Origin: Allobosea psychrotolerans
GTDB taxonomy: Bacteria; Pseudomonadota; Alphaproteobacteria; Rhizobiales; Beijerinckiaceae
Reading direction: 5' to 3'
NCBI RefSeq assembly: GCF_002917105.1
Contig: NZ_PQFZ01000006.1
Coordinates: 124,001 to 188,000, forward strand
DNA: 64,000 bases
The translations under genes and the position numbers were made by a program. Within the stretch, counting starts at the first letter, position 1. Each line of letters opens with the position of its first letter. The notes under the pieces were generated by a model. It saw only the letters and a list, made by a program, of their open reading frames with translations. It was not told where the DNA came from and made no database searches. This document shows positions 28,314 to 38,054 of this stretch, piece by piece.

Positions 28314-29638
28314 GCTCTGCCGCCCATCAGATGATCGAGCTCGCGATGGTCCGGCAGCGTCGTGTCGATCGCGCGGCCATTGACCAGCACGGTCCGGTCG
28401 GTCTGCGGACGGGCAAAGAACTCGGTCCAGTCGCGGGCACGGGTCAGGATCAGGTCGGCCGCTCCGCCCGGCGAGAGCACGCCGGCGCCCGCAGTGCCCA
28501 TGAGCTCCGCCGGCGTCCGCGCCACCGCATTCGCCCAATCGGTTCCGGAATGATCGAACTGGAGGATGCGCGTGCCCTCCCGCAGCACCTCGATCAGGTC
28601 GAGGTCGCCATAGGCATAGAACGGGTCGCGGGTGTTGTCGGAGGCGATCATCACCGGCACGCCCGCAGCCTTCAGTTCATGCAGCGCCGTGACCCCGCGC
28701 CAGCGCGGCGTGCGGCCGGCCGCGCGATCCTGCAGATACATGTTGCACATCGGCAGCGAGACCACGCTGATCCCCGCCTCCCTGACCTTGGCGATGATGC
28801 GCGCCTCGTCATCGGGCTGCTGCACGGCAAGCGAGCAGCAATGCCCGCACAAGATCTTACCCGCGAAGCCATGGCGGATCGCGGCATCCGCGATGTTCTC
28901 CAGCGAACGCGCTTCAGGGTCATTGGTCTCGTCGACATGGAAATCGAGGTCGAAGCCGTTCTCGATCGCCGTGCGGAAGACGATGTCGAGCGCCGCATCG
29001 AGCTCCGGGATCATATAGCTGACGCAGCCGAAAATGCCGTCGCCATGCGCCTTCACGGCGGCCGTCACCGCCCGCATATGCTCGGGCTCGAGTGCGAACT
29101 GGATGCCGAACAGCGGCGATGCCTGCAGCGCGATACGGCCCGCCCATTCCGCCCTGAGCTCGGCGAAGACCGGCCAGGAAATGCCGATCTGCTTGCCGAG
29201 CGAATCGAGATGCGTCCGCATCGCCGCCGTGCCGTGGCTGAACGCACAACGCAGGCCGAACTCCATCCGGGTCCGCACGTCCTCCGCAGACCAGTTCGCC
29301 TCGCGGTCGATCAGGACATTGTTCAGCGCGCCCATGAAGCTGCCGTCCGGATTGCGCCGGCGCGGCCAGATATGGCCCTTGTCGAGATGGACATGGCAGT
29401 CGACGAGGCGTGGCAGCACGATGCCGCCGTCGAGATCGAAGCTGGCGCTTGCCTCCAGCGGTTCGGTTCCCGCCGGCAGGATCGAGACGATACGGCCATG
29501 CTCGACGCCGATATCGACCTTCGCCAGCCCATCCCGATCGGCGGCGAGCGAAGCGCCGTCGACCAGGCAGAGCGGCGCGCGGGCATTGGTCAGGCGAAAG
29601 GAGGTTGTGCCGGGCAGGGAAGCAAAACCGCTGGTCAC
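28310..29638 (-). CDS. cytosine-deaminase-like amidohydrolase
   Basis: This is an amidohydrolase of 442 residues resembling CodA. Metal and catalytic motifs are [12 protein letters not shown] (about residue 80), [17 protein letters not shown] with the catalytic Glu, GHCCSLA, and [16 protein letters not shown] near residue 335. All match the order in E. coli cytosine deaminase. Because close relatives act on isoguanine, creatinine or other N-heterocycles, the substrate is left open. Its stop overlaps the start of an FAD-linked oxidase, an unusual partner for a pyrimidine salvage enzyme that suggests a catabolic role. Confidence 0.85.
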   Translation of the reverse strand: MTSGFASLPGTTSFRLTNARAPLCLVDGASLAADRDGLAKVDIGVEHGRIVSILPAGTEPLEASASFDLDGGIVLPRLVDCHVHLDKGHIWPRRRNPDGSFMGALNNVLIDREANWSAEDVRTRMEFGLRCAFSHGTAAMRTHLDSLGKQIGISWPVFAELRAEWAGRIALQASPLFGIQFALEPEHMRAVTAAVKAHGDGIFGCVSYMIPELDAALDIVFRTAIENGFDLDFHVDETNDPEARSLENIADAAIRHGFAGKILCGHCCSLAVQQPDDEARIIAKVREAGISVVSLPMCNMYLQDRAAGRTPRWRGVTALHELKAAGVPVMIASDNTRDPFYAYGDLDLIEVLREGTRILQFDHSGTDWANAVARTPAELMGTAGAGVLSPGGAADLILTRARDWTEFFARPQTDRTVLVNGRAIDTTLPDHRELDHLMGGRA

Positions 29639-29797
29639 GTCGTCATCTCTCCCGCTCGGCCTTGTATCCCTCTAAGCAGCGATCGATACCGGCCCGCAAT
29701 GACGCGTGCAACCAAGACGGCGTCGCATCCGGGCTTGTCGCCGCCGGGCCGATCGCGCATGAGGACGGCTCGCGGACGAGACGAGGATTGTCAGACC

Positions 29798-30658
29798 ATG
29801 CCGGATCAGGCGCGCATCATCGATGGCAAGGCGGCGGCGGCCGCACTACGGGCCGAGATCGGCCGCGAGGTCGCGGCGATCAAGGCGGAGCGCGGCCTCG
29901 TGCCCGGCCTGCATGTCGTGCTCGTCGGCGAGGATCCGGCAAGCCGTGTCTATGTCGCCTCGAAGGAGAAGCTCGCCGCCGAGATCGGCATGAACTCGGT
30001 CGCGCATCGGCTGCCGGCCGAGACCAGCGAGGCCGAGCTCCTGGCCAAGATCGCCAGCCTCAACGCCGACGACACCGTCGACGGCATCCTGGTGCAATTG
30101 CCGCTGCCCAGGCATATCGACACCGGCACGATCATCGACGCCATCGACCCCGCCAAGGATGTCGACGGCCTGCATCCGATCAATGCCGGCAAGCTCGCCG
30201 GCGGCAAGAACGGCCTCGTGCCCTGCACGCCGCTCGGCTGCATGCTGCTGCTGCGGCAGGCGCTGCCGGCGCTGTCGGGGCTGGAGGCCGTGGTGATCGG
30301 CCGCTCCGAGCTCGTCGGCCGCCCCGTGGCGCAATTGCTGCTGCAGGCCGACTGCACGGTGACGATCGCCCATTCCCGCACGCGCGACCTCGCCGCCGTG
30401 GTGCGCCGCGCCGATATCGTCGTGGCCGCGGTCGGCCGGCCGCATTTCGTCAGGGGCGACTGGATCAAGCCTGGCGCGGCCGTGATCGATGTCGGCATCA
30501 ACCGCACGCCCGACGGCAAGCTGGTCGGCGATGTCGATTTCGCTGAGGCGATCCATGTCGCCGGCGCGATCACCCCTGTGCCCGGCGGCGTCGGCCCGAT
30601 GACGATCGCCTGCCTGCTGCGCAACACGCTGACGGCGTTCAGGGCAAGGCGGGGATAA
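29798..30658 (+). CDS. folD: methylene-THF dehydrogenase/methenyl-THF cyclohydrolase
   Basis: FolD catalyses the NADP-dependent oxidation of 5,10-methylene-THF and its hydrolysis to 10-formyl-THF in cytosolic one-carbon metabolism. It has 286 residues. VASKEK contains the catalytic Lys, [13 protein letters not shown] and [11 protein letters not shown] are family signatures, [14 protein letters not shown] binds the dinucleotide, and [11 protein letters not shown] is the C-terminal signature. The ATG at 29798 has ACGAGG 11-12 nt upstream. The frame is open far upstream, but the conserved N-terminus begins at this ATG. Confidence 0.96.
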   Translation: MPDQARIIDGKAAAAALRAEIGREVAAIKAERGLVPGLHVVLVGEDPASRVYVASKEKLAAEIGMNSVAHRLPAETSEAELLAKIASLNADDTVDGILVQLPLPRHIDTGTIIDAIDPAKDVDGLHPINAGKLAGGKNGLVPCTPLGCMLLLRQALPALSGLEAVVIGRSELVGRPVAQLLLQADCTVTIAHSRTRDLAAVVRRADIVVAAVGRPHFVRGDWIKPGAAVIDVGINRTPDGKLVGDVDFAEAIHVAGAITPVPGGVGPMTIACLLRNTLTAFRARRG

Positions 30659-30660
30659 GC

Positions 30661-31005
30661 TCAGGCGCGTGAGCGCCGGAGCAGGTCTTCAATCGCACTC
30701 CGCAACGGCGGCAGATCATCGGTGACCATCGTCCAGACGATGTCGGGATCGACACGCCAGTACTCGTGGCGGATCAGATTGCCGATGGCTCTGACGTCCA
30801 CCCAAGCGATCTCGGGACGCAAGGCGAGCAAGTCGTCAGGGACGTGCCGCACCGCCTCGGAGATGATTTCGAGTGATCGCTCGATCCCTCGCTGCACAAA
30901 CAGAGCTCGGCCGAAGCCCGCGCTGTCATACGCCGAGGCGGCTTCCTCGATCAGCCGGATCGCCTCGAGGATGTCTTCGAGAACGACATCCACCCGCCTC
31001 GCCAT
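30661..31005 (-). CDS. hepT: HepT-like toxin (DUF86)
   Basis: This is a 114-residue protein of the HepT family, HEPN-fold ribonuclease toxins. The C-terminal motif GNLIRHEYWRVD contains the His-X-Tyr pair of the catalytic HEPN signature, and the N-terminal helices (DILEAIRLIEEAAS, ERSLEIISEAVRHVP) form the expected bundle. It starts at 31005, sharing one base with the antitoxin stop (TGATG). In characterised pairs the MNT protein AMPylates the HepT Tyr to block it. This unit lies downstream of lpdA, on the same strand as the TCA operon. Confidence 0.85.
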   Translation of the reverse strand: MARRVDVVLEDILEAIRLIEEAASAYDSAGFGRALFVQRGIERSLEIISEAVRHVPDDLLALRPEIAWVDVRAIGNLIRHEYWRVDPDIVWTMVTDDLPPLRSAIEDLLRRSRA

Positions 31006-31301
31006 CAGAAGACCCGGATGGCCTCGCTCTCGATCTGCGCTCTCAGCTTGGGGTGCAGACTCTTGCGTGTGGTGAGATCGATCTCGACCCCGAGTTCCCC
31101 GACGAGGAAGTTCCGCATCCCGGCGAGATCGATCAGCGAGAATTTTCGACCCGGCGCGACATCGATGAAGAGATCGATGTCGCTGTTGGCGGTTGCCGCG
31201 TTACGCACCGTCGAGCCGAAGAGATAGGCTGCCTGCGCGCCGCGGGCGCGCAGGGCGTCGGCGCGACGCGCGAGTTCGAAAGCAGCCTCTTCTCGTGTCA
31301 T
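31005..31301 (-). CDS. mntA: minimal nucleotidyltransferase antitoxin (MntA)
   Basis: This is a 98-residue nucleotidyltransferase-fold protein. The signature GSX10DXD is intact: GSTVRNAATANSDIDLFID at about residues 29-47, with both Asp metal ligands present. The family AMPylates and silences the partner HepT toxin. It begins just beyond lpdA and ends in a TGATG overlap with hepT, so the antitoxin is made first. Members of this pair are often on mobile DNA, but no mobile-element sequence is seen here. Confidence 0.87.
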   Translation of the reverse strand: MTREEAAFELARRADALRARGAQAAYLFGSTVRNAATANSDIDLFIDVAPGRKFSLIDLAGMRNFLVGELGVEIDLTTRKSLHPKLRAQIESEAIRVF

Positions 31302-31369
31302 GGCGCCGATCCTACATCAGACCGGCTCGCGAACCAAAACCGACGCCGCGATCGAAAGAGCGCCGCCGC

Positions 31370-32767
31370 TCACATATGGATCGGGAGCTTGTCCACGGCG
31401 AGCGCAGCTTCCTTGACCGCCTCGGCGAGCGTCGGATGCGCATGGCAGGTGCGGGCGAGGTCCTCGGCCGAGCCGCCGAACTCCATCAGCACCGTGACCT
31501 CGGCGATCAGGTCGCCGGCATGGGGACCGATGATGTGGCAGCCGAGCACGCGGTCGCTCGCGGCATCCGCCAGGAACTTCACGAAGCCTTCGGTATGGCG
31601 CATGGCACGCGCCCGGCCATTGGCCGTGAAGGGGAACTTGCCGACCTTGTAGGCGACGCCTGCGGCCTTGAGCTCTTCCTCGGTCTTGCCGATCGCGGCG
31701 ACCTCGGGAGCCGTGTAGACGATGCCGGGAATCGCGTCGTAATTCACATGGCCCGCCTTGCCGGCGATGATCTCGGCGACCGCCATGCCCTCATCCTCGG
31801 CCTTATGGGCGAGCATCGGGCCACGCACCACGTCGCCGATGGCATAGATGCCGGCGACATTGGTCTTGAAATGATCGTCGATGATGACACGGCCGCGCTC
31901 GGTCGCGACGCCGGCTGCTTCCAGGCCGAGCCCGTCGGTGTTCGGGCGACGGCCGATCGCGACCAGCACGATATCGGCTGACAGCGTCTTGGCCTCGCCC
32001 CCGGCGGCGGGCTCGACGGTGACGGTCGCGCCCTTCTTGGCCGTCTCGACCTTGGTGACCTTGGCGCCGAGCTGGAAGGTGAAGCCCTGCTTCTCCAGGA
32101 TGCGCTGGAACTGCTTGGCGATCTCGCCATCCATGCCGGGCAGGATGCGGTCGAGATACTCGACCACGGTGACCTTGGCGCCGAGACGGCTCCAGACCGA
32201 ACCGATCTCGAGCCCGATCACGCCGGCGCCGACCACGACCAGCTCCTTGGGCACGGCGGTCAGCTCGAGCGCGCCGGTCGAGGTCACGACGACCTTCTCA
32301 TCGACGGTCACGCCCGGGAGGTTGGTGGATTCGGAGCCCGTCGCGATGACGATCGCCTTGGCCTCGAGCTCCTGCGTCTTGCCGTCCTCGGCGGTGACGA
32401 CGACCTTGCCGGCCGCCGGGATCGAGGCCGTACCGTGGAAGGGCTCGATCTTGTTCTTCTTCAGCAGGAAGGCGACGCCGTTGACGTTGGCGTCGACCGT
32501 CTCCTGCTTGTGGACCAGCATCTGCTTGAGATCGAGCTTGGGCGTGCCGACCGTGATGCCGAGGCTCGGGAAGGTATGGCTCGCCTCCTCGAACATCTCG
32601 GAGGCATGCAGCAGCGCCTTGGACGGGATGCAACCGACATTCAGGCAGGTGCCGCCATGGGTCTTGCGCTTCTCCACCACGGCAACCTTGAGGCCGAGCT
32701 GGGCAGCGCGGATGGCGCAGACATAGCCGCCGGGGCCGGTTCCGATGACGACGAGATCGTAGGACAT
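31370..32767 (-). CDS. lpdA: dihydrolipoyl dehydrogenase (E3)
   Basis: This flavoenzyme reoxidises the dihydrolipoyl arm of 2-oxoacid dehydrogenase complexes and passes electrons to NAD. It has 465 residues. [10 protein letters not shown] binds FAD at residues 9-18; the redox disulphide is Cys41 and Cys46 in [14 protein letters not shown] second [10 protein letters not shown] motif binds NAD, and the His-Glu pair lies in the C-terminal HAHPTLAEA. It is the last enzyme of the mdh-suc operon, after the VOC gene, and serves the SucA-SucB complex encoded upstream. Confidence 0.97.
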   Translation of the reverse strand: MSYDLVVIGTGPGGYVCAIRAAQLGLKVAVVEKRKTHGGTCLNVGCIPSKALLHASEMFEEASHTFPSLGITVGTPKLDLKQMLVHKQETVDANVNGVAFLLKKNKIEPFHGTASIPAAGKVVVTAEDGKTQELEAKAIVIATGSESTNLPGVTVDEKVVVTSTGALELTAVPKELVVVGAGVIGLEIGSVWSRLGAKVTVVEYLDRILPGMDGEIAKQFQRILEKQGFTFQLGAKVTKVETAKKGATVTVEPAAGGEAKTLSADIVLVAIGRRPNTDGLGLEAAGVATERGRVIIDDHFKTNVAGIYAIGDVVRGPMLAHKAEDEGMAVAEIIAGKAGHVNYDAIPGIVYTAPEVAAIGKTEEELKAAGVAYKVGKFPFTANGRARAMRHTEGFVKFLADAASDRVLGCHIIGPHAGDLIAEVTVLMEFGGSAEDLARTCHAHPTLAEAVKEAALAVDKLPIHM

Positions 32768-32787
32768 GGTCTCTCTTTCGGTCTGAC

Positions 32788-33216
32788 TTATGGGTGTTGC
32801 GCCAGCGGCGCATTGAAGGACCAGATATGGCCGAACGGGTCGCGGATGCGGGCATAGCGCGCGCCCCAGAAGACGTCGCCCGCCGGCATGACGACATGGG
32901 CGCCGGCAGCCTCGGCGCGTGCCACCGCCGCATCGATATCGGCGGGTGCCGGCAGGTTGATGTTGATGGCCATGCTCGCGCCGCCCCGGCTCGGTGGCGC
33001 GAGCAGATCGCCGCCGAATTCGGGAAACTCGTCATGCAGCATGACCTCGCTGCCGAAGAGCGCGAGGTTGGCGTGCATCACGCGCGCGCCATCGTCGGCC
33101 ATGGCCTTGAATGTGCACTGCGCGCCGAAGGCCCTCTCGTAGAAGGCAATCGCCTCGATGCCGCCCTTGACGCAGAGATGCGGCTGGATCGGAGGGGGAT
33201 TGGATCCGAAGGCCAT
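32788..33216 (-). CDS. VOC family protein (PhnB/glyoxalase-like)
   Basis: This is a 142-residue vicinal-oxygen-chelate fold protein of the PhnB-like group. It opens with [20 protein letters not shown], the usual first beta-alpha-beta unit, then [15 protein letters not shown], and ends [11 protein letters not shown], which carries the His and the conserved DPFG turn. The metal-ligand pattern is not complete enough to predict an enzyme. It sits between the MAPEG gene and lpdA inside the TCA operon, an odd place for a detoxification-type protein. Confidence 0.85.
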   Translation of the reverse strand: MAFGSNPPPIQPHLCVKGGIEAIAFYERAFGAQCTFKAMADDGARVMHANLALFGSEVMLHDEFPEFGGDLLAPPSRGGASMAININLPAPADIDAAVARAEAAGAHVVMPAGDVFWGARYARIRDPFGHIWSFNAPLAQHP

Positions 33217-33234
33217 GTTCGATCTCCCTGCGGC

Positions 33235-33618
33235 TCAGATCAGCAGGCGCGCCGCCATCAGTGCCAGCCCCGCCGTGGCGACGAGCCAGACCAGGCTGCG
33301 CCAATATCGGATGCCGGCCAGATAGAGCGGCAGATAGACGATGCGGGCCGCGACCCAGACCGCGCTTCCCACAAGGCCTACCCCGTCCCCACGTCCGCTC
33401 GCGACCAGGGTCGCCGCCAGGATCGCGAAAGCCGCATAGGTCTCGACATAGTTGCGCAGCGCCCGCTCGGCCCGCCCGGCGATGACGCCTTGCGGCCTTA
33501 CCCCTTCATCGCGCGGCCCGGCATTCCAGTCCGAGCCGAGCTCGCTTGTCGCCGCGATCGCCTGCGCTCCGATATGGACGAAGAGGAGCGCGACGCTCGC
33601 GACGATCAGGAAGAGCAT
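33235..33618 (-). CDS. MAPEG family membrane protein
   Basis: This is a 127-residue membrane protein with about four hydrophobic segments. Family features are the AERALRNYVETYAAFAILA segment (the Arg-Asn helix in MAPEG folds) and RIVYLPLYLAGIRYWRSL. Bacterial MAPEG proteins include glutathione-dependent enzymes, but most are uncharacterised. It follows sucB by only 12 nt and precedes a VOC gene, so these two small genes are embedded between E2 and E3 of the 2-oxoglutarate dehydrogenase operon. Confidence 0.88.
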   Translation of the reverse strand: MLFLIVASVALLFVHIGAQAIAATSELGSDWNAGPRDEGVRPQGVIAGRAERALRNYVETYAAFAILAATLVASGRGDGVGLVGSAVWVAARIVYLPLYLAGIRYWRSLVWLVATAGLALMAARLLI

Positions 33619-33630
33619 GGGCTCGCTGTC

Positions 33631-34923
33631 TCAGAGGTCGAGCACGAGGCGCGCCGGATCCTCCAGCGCTTCCTTGATGCGGACGAGGAAGGTCACGGCC
33701 TCCTTGCCGTCGATGATGCGGTGATCGTAGGAGACCGCCAGATACATCATCGGCCGGATCACGATCTGGCCGCCGACGACCATCGGGCGCTCCTGGATCT
33801 TGTGCATGCCCAGGATCGCCGATTGCGGCGCGTTCAGGATCGGCGTCGACATCAGCGAACCGTAGACGCCGCCATTCGAGATGGTGAAGGTGCCGCCCTG
33901 CATGTCCTCGATCTTGAGGGCGCCGTCGCGCGCCTTCTTGCCGAGCACGCCGATCGCCTTCTCGACACCCGCAATCGAGAGCTGGTCGGCGTCGCGCACC
34001 ACCGGCACGACCAGGCCCTTATCGGTGCCGACCGCAACCGCGATGTGATAATAGTTCTTGTAGACGATGTCGGTGCCGTCGATCTCGGCATTGACGGAGG
34101 GGATCTCCTTCAGCGCCTGCACGCAGGCCTTCACGAAGAAGCCCATGAAGCCGAGCTTCACACCATGCTTCTTCTCGAAGACATCCTTGTACTGGTTGCG
34201 CAACGCCATCACCGCCGACATGTCCACCTCGTTGAAGGTGGTCAGCATCGCAGCTGTCGCCTGGGCTTCCTTGAGGCGGCGCGCGATGGTCTGGCGCAGC
34301 TTGGTCATCTTGACGCGCTCTTCGCGCGAGGCGTCGTCGGGAGCCGACGGGGCGCGAAGCTGGATCGGCGCAGCCGGGGCGGCGGGCGCCGGAGCCGCGG
34401 AACCGGCGGCGATCGCGGCCAGCATGTCGCCCTTGGTGACGCGGCCATCCTTGCCCGAAGCGCTGACGCTCGCCGGGTCGACGCCGCTTTCGGCTGCGAG
34501 ACGGCTGACGGCGGGGCCGGAATCGGCCGCCTTCGTCGCGGGCTTGATCGTCGTGTCGCCGGCGACCTCGCCGGACTTCTTCTCGGCAGCGGCGGAAGTC
34601 GCCTCGCCGGCCTTGCCAGCGGCCTGCGCCACAGCAGCGTCGGCCGTCTTCGCTTCGGCCTTGGCAGGAGCTGCGGCCTTGCCGTCGCCAGCCGTGATCA
34701 TGCCGAGCAGCGCGCTGACGCCGACCGTGTCGCCTTCCTTGGCGACGATCTCGCCGAGCACGCCGGCGGCCGGCGCGTTGACCTCGAGCGTGACCTTGTC
34801 GGTCTCCAGCTCGACCAAAGGCTCGTCGGCCTTCACCGCGTCGCCCGGCTTCTTGAACCACTTGCCGATTGTGGCCTCGGAGACGGATTCGCCGAGGGTG
34901 GGTACGCGGATTTCGGTCGCCAT
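33631..34923 (-). CDS. sucB: dihydrolipoyllysine-residue succinyltransferase (E2)
   Basis: This is the E2 core of the 2-oxoglutarate dehydrogenase complex, transferring the succinyl group to CoA; 430 residues. The lipoyl domain is residues 1-77 with the lipoylated Lys43 in ETDKVTLEV. An unusually Ala/Lys-rich linker follows (about 80-130), then a subunit-binding domain ([14 protein letters not shown]...GRVTKGDML). The catalytic domain carries [11 protein letters not shown] near the end, with the active-site His and Asp. It follows sucA by 54 nt. Confidence 0.97.
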   Translation of the reverse strand: MATEIRVPTLGESVSEATIGKWFKKPGDAVKADEPLVELETDKVTLEVNAPAAGVLGEIVAKEGDTVGVSALLGMITAGDGKAAAPAKAEAKTADAAVAQAAGKAGEATSAAAEKKSGEVAGDTTIKPATKAADSGPAVSRLAAESGVDPASVSASGKDGRVTKGDMLAAIAAGSAAPAPAAPAAPIQLRAPSAPDDASREERVKMTKLRQTIARRLKEAQATAAMLTTFNEVDMSAVMALRNQYKDVFEKKHGVKLGFMGFFVKACVQALKEIPSVNAEIDGTDIVYKNYYHIAVAVGTDKGLVVPVVRDADQLSIAGVEKAIGVLGKKARDGALKIEDMQGGTFTISNGGVYGSLMSTPILNAPQSAILGMHKIQERPMVVGGQIVIRPMMYLAVSYDHRIIDGKEAVTFLVRIKEALEDPARLVLDL

Positions 34924-34977
34924 GTCAGGCCTCTGTTGGTGTCTTTGTCTGGCGTGTCGTGAAGGGCGCTACTGGGG

Positions 34978-37935
34978 TCAGGCCGCGAAGGCTTCGTCCA
35001 GGAACGCGTTGAGCTGTGCGAGGTGCTTGGACATCAGGCCGGTCGCCGTCGCGGCCGATGCCGGGCGTCCGACATAACGCGGCCGCTTCGACTTCACTCC
35101 GGCATGGCCCAGCACCCATTCGAGATAGGGTTCGACGAAGGTCCAGGAGCCCATGTTCTTCGGCTCCTCCTGGCACCAGACCACGTCGGCGCCCTTGAAG
35201 CGCGCCAGCTCCTGCGCCAGCGACTTCAGCGGGAACGGATAGAGCTGCTCGACGCGCATCAGATAGACGTCGTCGATGCCGCGCTTCTCGCGCTCTTCCA
35301 GCAGGTCGAAATAGACCTTGCCGGTGCACAGCACGACGCGACGGATCTTGGCGTCCTTGACCAGCTTGGTGGTCGAGCGGCCGCGCTCGGCATCGTCATG
35401 CAGCACGCGATGGAAGGTCGAGCCCTCGGCGAGCTCGGCGAGGTCGGAGACGCAGCGCTTGTGGCGCAGCAGCGACTTCGGCGTCATCAGGATCAGCGGC
35501 TTGCGGAAGTCGCGCTTCAGCTGGCGGCGCAGGATGTGGAAATAGCTCGCCGGCGTCGAGCAGTTCGCCACCTGCATGTTGTCTTCCGCGCACATCTGCA
35601 GGAAGCGCTCCAGGCGTGCCGAGGAATGCTCCGGCCCCTGGCCCTCATAGCCATGCGGCAGCAGGCAGACGAGGCCCGACATGCGCAGCCATTTGCGCTC
35701 GCCGGACGAGATGAACTGGTCGAACAGCACCTGCGCGCCATTGGCGAAGTCGCCGAACTGCGCTTCCCAGCAGGTCAGGGCGTTCGGCTCCGACAGCGTG
35801 TAGCCGTATTCGAAGCCGAGCACCGCCTCTTCCGAGAGCATCGAATTGATGACCTCGTAGCGCGACTGGCCCTCGCGGATATGGTTCAGCGAGGTGTGGC
35901 GCGCCTCGGTCTCCTGGTCGATCAGCACGGAATGGCGCTGGCTGAAGGTGCCGCGCTCGCAATCCTGGCCCGAGAGCCGGACCGGGTTGCCGTCGAGCAG
36001 GAGCGAGCCGAAGGCCAGCGCTTCGGCCGTCGCCCAGTCGATGCCCTGCCCGGTCTCGACCGCCTTGCGACGGTTGTCGAGGAAGCGCTGGATCGTCTTG
36101 TGGACGTTGAAGCCGGGCGGGGTCGCGGTGATCTTCTCGGTGATCTCCTGGAGAACCGCAGCGGGAACGCCGGTCGCACCGCGACGCGGATCGTCCTCAT
36201 CGGCGCGGATCGCCTTCATGCCGGCCCAGCGGCCGTCGAGCCAATCCGCCTTGTTCGGCTTGAAGGCCTGGCCGGCCTCGAACTCGATCTCGAGCTTGGC
36301 CTTCCAGGCGGCGCGCGCCTCGTCGACCTCGCCGGGCTGGATCACGCCCTCGGCCTCGAGCTTGGCGGAATAGAGCTCCAGCGTCGTCTTGTGGCCGCGG
36401 ATCTTGCGGTACATCAGCGGCTGGGTGAAGCCGGGCTCGTCGCCCTCGTTATGGCCGAAGCGGCGATAGCAGAACATGTCGACCACCACCGGCTTGTGGA
36501 ACTTCTGCCGGAATTCGATCGCGATCTTGGCGGCGAAGACCACCGCCTCCGGATCGTCGCCATTCACATGGAAGACCGGAGCCTCGACCATCTTGGCCAC
36601 ATCGGACGGATAGGGCGAGGAGCGCGAATAGCGCGGATAGGTGGTGAAACCGATCTGGTTGTTGATGATGAAATGCACGGAGCCGCCGGTGCGGTGGCCC
36701 TTCAGGCCGGACAGGCCCAGGCATTCCGCCACCACGCCCTGGCCGGCGAAGGCGGCATCGCCATGCAGCAGGAGCGGCAGCACCTTGGAGCGCTCGACGA
36801 CATCGCCGAACTGGTCCTGCTTGGCGCGGACCTTGCCGAGCACGACGGGGTCGACGATCTCGAGATGCGACGGATTGGCGGTCAGCGAAACATGGACGTT
36901 GTTGCCGTCGAACTCGCGGTCAGACGAAGCGCCCAGATGGTACTTGACGTCGCCCGAGCCCTCGACGTCGTCGGGATGGAACGACCCGCCCTTGAACTCG
37001 TGGAACAGTGCGCGGTGCGGCTTGCCCAGAACCTGGGTCAGCACGTTGAGGCGGCCGCGATGGGCCATGCCGAAGACGATGTCGCGCACGCCGAGCGCGC
37101 CGCCGCGCTTGATGATCTGCTCCAGCGCCGGGATCAGCGCCTCCGCGCCATCGAGGCCGAAGCGCTTGGTGCCGGTATATTTAAGGTCGATGAACTTCTC
37201 GAAGCCCTCGGCCTCGACGAGCTTGTTCAGGATCGCCTTCTTGCCTTCGCGGGTGAAGGCGATCTCCTTGTCGGGGCCCTCGATCCGCTCCTGCAGCCAA
37301 GCCTTCTGCTCCGGATCGGAGATGTGCATGAACTCGATGCCGACCGTGCTGCAATAGGTCCGCTGCAGGATCGCGGTCATCTCGCGGATCGTGGCGAACT
37401 CCATGCCGAGCACGTTGTCGATGAAGATCTTGCGGTCGAGATCGGCCTCGGTGAAACCGAAGGCGGCCGGCGAGAACTCCTCGGGATCCCGGGCCTGCTC
37501 GATGCCGAGCGGATCGAGCTTGGCGTGGAGATGGCCGCGCATGCGGTAGGCGCGGATCAGCATGATGGCGCGCACGGAATCGCGCGTCGCCTGCTGCACG
37601 TCGGACGCGCTCAGGGCGGTGCCGGCGGCCTTGGCCTTGGCGCCGAGCTTGTCGGAGACGACCTTCTCGACCACGGCCCAGTTGCCGTCGAACGCCGAGA
37701 CGAGCTCGCCATTGGCGGGAACCGGCCAGTTCGGCTTCTTCCAGGAGGCGCCCTTGGCGTTCTGGATGATGGCCGAGCCTTCGTCCTTCAACCCCGCGAA
37801 GAAACCCTGCCACTGCTCGTCGACCGATTTCGGATCGGCCTGATAGCGGGCGTAGAGATCCTCGATATAGGCTGCGTTGCCGCCATAGAGGAAACCCGTC
37901 TGGGCGAGAGCCTCGTTGATGTCCTGGCGAGCCAT
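34978..37935 (-). CDS. sucA: 2-oxoglutarate dehydrogenase E1 component
   Basis: This ThDP-dependent enzyme decarboxylates 2-oxoglutarate and succinylates the E2 lipoyl group in the TCA cycle. It has 985 residues. Signatures are GMAHRGRLNVL, HLGASSDREF, LHGDAAFAGQG, FIINNQIGFTT, the RRFGHNEGDEP segment, and in the second half LEFGYTLSEP-like AVLGFEYGYTLSEP and LLPHGYEGQGPEHSSAR. The N-terminal segment (FLYGGNAAYIEDLY) is the E2-binding arm. A palindrome (37964-38043) separates it from sucD upstream. Confidence 0.97.
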   Translation of the reverse strand: MARQDINEALAQTGFLYGGNAAYIEDLYARYQADPKSVDEQWQGFFAGLKDEGSAIIQNAKGASWKKPNWPVPANGELVSAFDGNWAVVEKVVSDKLGAKAKAAGTALSASDVQQATRDSVRAIMLIRAYRMRGHLHAKLDPLGIEQARDPEEFSPAAFGFTEADLDRKIFIDNVLGMEFATIREMTAILQRTYCSTVGIEFMHISDPEQKAWLQERIEGPDKEIAFTREGKKAILNKLVEAEGFEKFIDLKYTGTKRFGLDGAEALIPALEQIIKRGGALGVRDIVFGMAHRGRLNVLTQVLGKPHRALFHEFKGGSFHPDDVEGSGDVKYHLGASSDREFDGNNVHVSLTANPSHLEIVDPVVLGKVRAKQDQFGDVVERSKVLPLLLHGDAAFAGQGVVAECLGLSGLKGHRTGGSVHFIINNQIGFTTYPRYSRSSPYPSDVAKMVEAPVFHVNGDDPEAVVFAAKIAIEFRQKFHKPVVVDMFCYRRFGHNEGDEPGFTQPLMYRKIRGHKTTLELYSAKLEAEGVIQPGEVDEARAAWKAKLEIEFEAGQAFKPNKADWLDGRWAGMKAIRADEDDPRRGATGVPAAVLQEITEKITATPPGFNVHKTIQRFLDNRRKAVETGQGIDWATAEALAFGSLLLDGNPVRLSGQDCERGTFSQRHSVLIDQETEARHTSLNHIREGQSRYEVINSMLSEEAVLGFEYGYTLSEPNALTCWEAQFGDFANGAQVLFDQFISSGERKWLRMSGLVCLLPHGYEGQGPEHSSARLERFLQMCAEDNMQVANCSTPASYFHILRRQLKRDFRKPLILMTPKSLLRHKRCVSDLAELAEGSTFHRVLHDDAERGRSTTKLVKDAKIRRVVLCTGKVYFDLLEEREKRGIDDVYLMRVEQLYPFPLKSLAQELARFKGADVVWCQEEPKNMGSWTFVEPYLEWVLGHAGVKSKRPRYVGRPASAATATGLMSKHLAQLNAFLDEAFAA

Positions 37936-37963
37936 GGTCTGTCCTGCCTTTTCCTGCCTGCAG

Positions 37964-38043
37964 CGTCATGGTCGGCCTTGAGCCGACCATCTTTTCGGTA
38001 GTCCGGCGCGTCACGAGATGGTCGGGCCAGGCCCGACCATGAC
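37964..38043. repeat. palindromic repeat, family C, copy 2
   Basis: GTCATGGTCGGCCTTGAGCC, GACCATC, then GATGGTCGGGCCAGGCCCG and ACCATGAC. Two adjacent hairpins also fold into one larger stem through GTCATGGTCGG and CCGACCATGAC. It fills the 119 nt gap between sucD and sucA. Confidence 0.88.
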
Positions 38044-38054
38044 GCGCGCGACCC

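Noticed and set aside
28241-29797. A long N-terminal extension of folD
   Set aside because: The extension lies opposite the deaminase-like gene and reads as low-complexity Arg-rich protein; FolD homology begins at the ATG at 29798.
35023-38001. A 992-codon open frame on the plus strand opposite sucA
   Set aside because: It is the antisense shadow of a gene with strong family evidence; GC-rich third positions keep the opposite strand free of stops.
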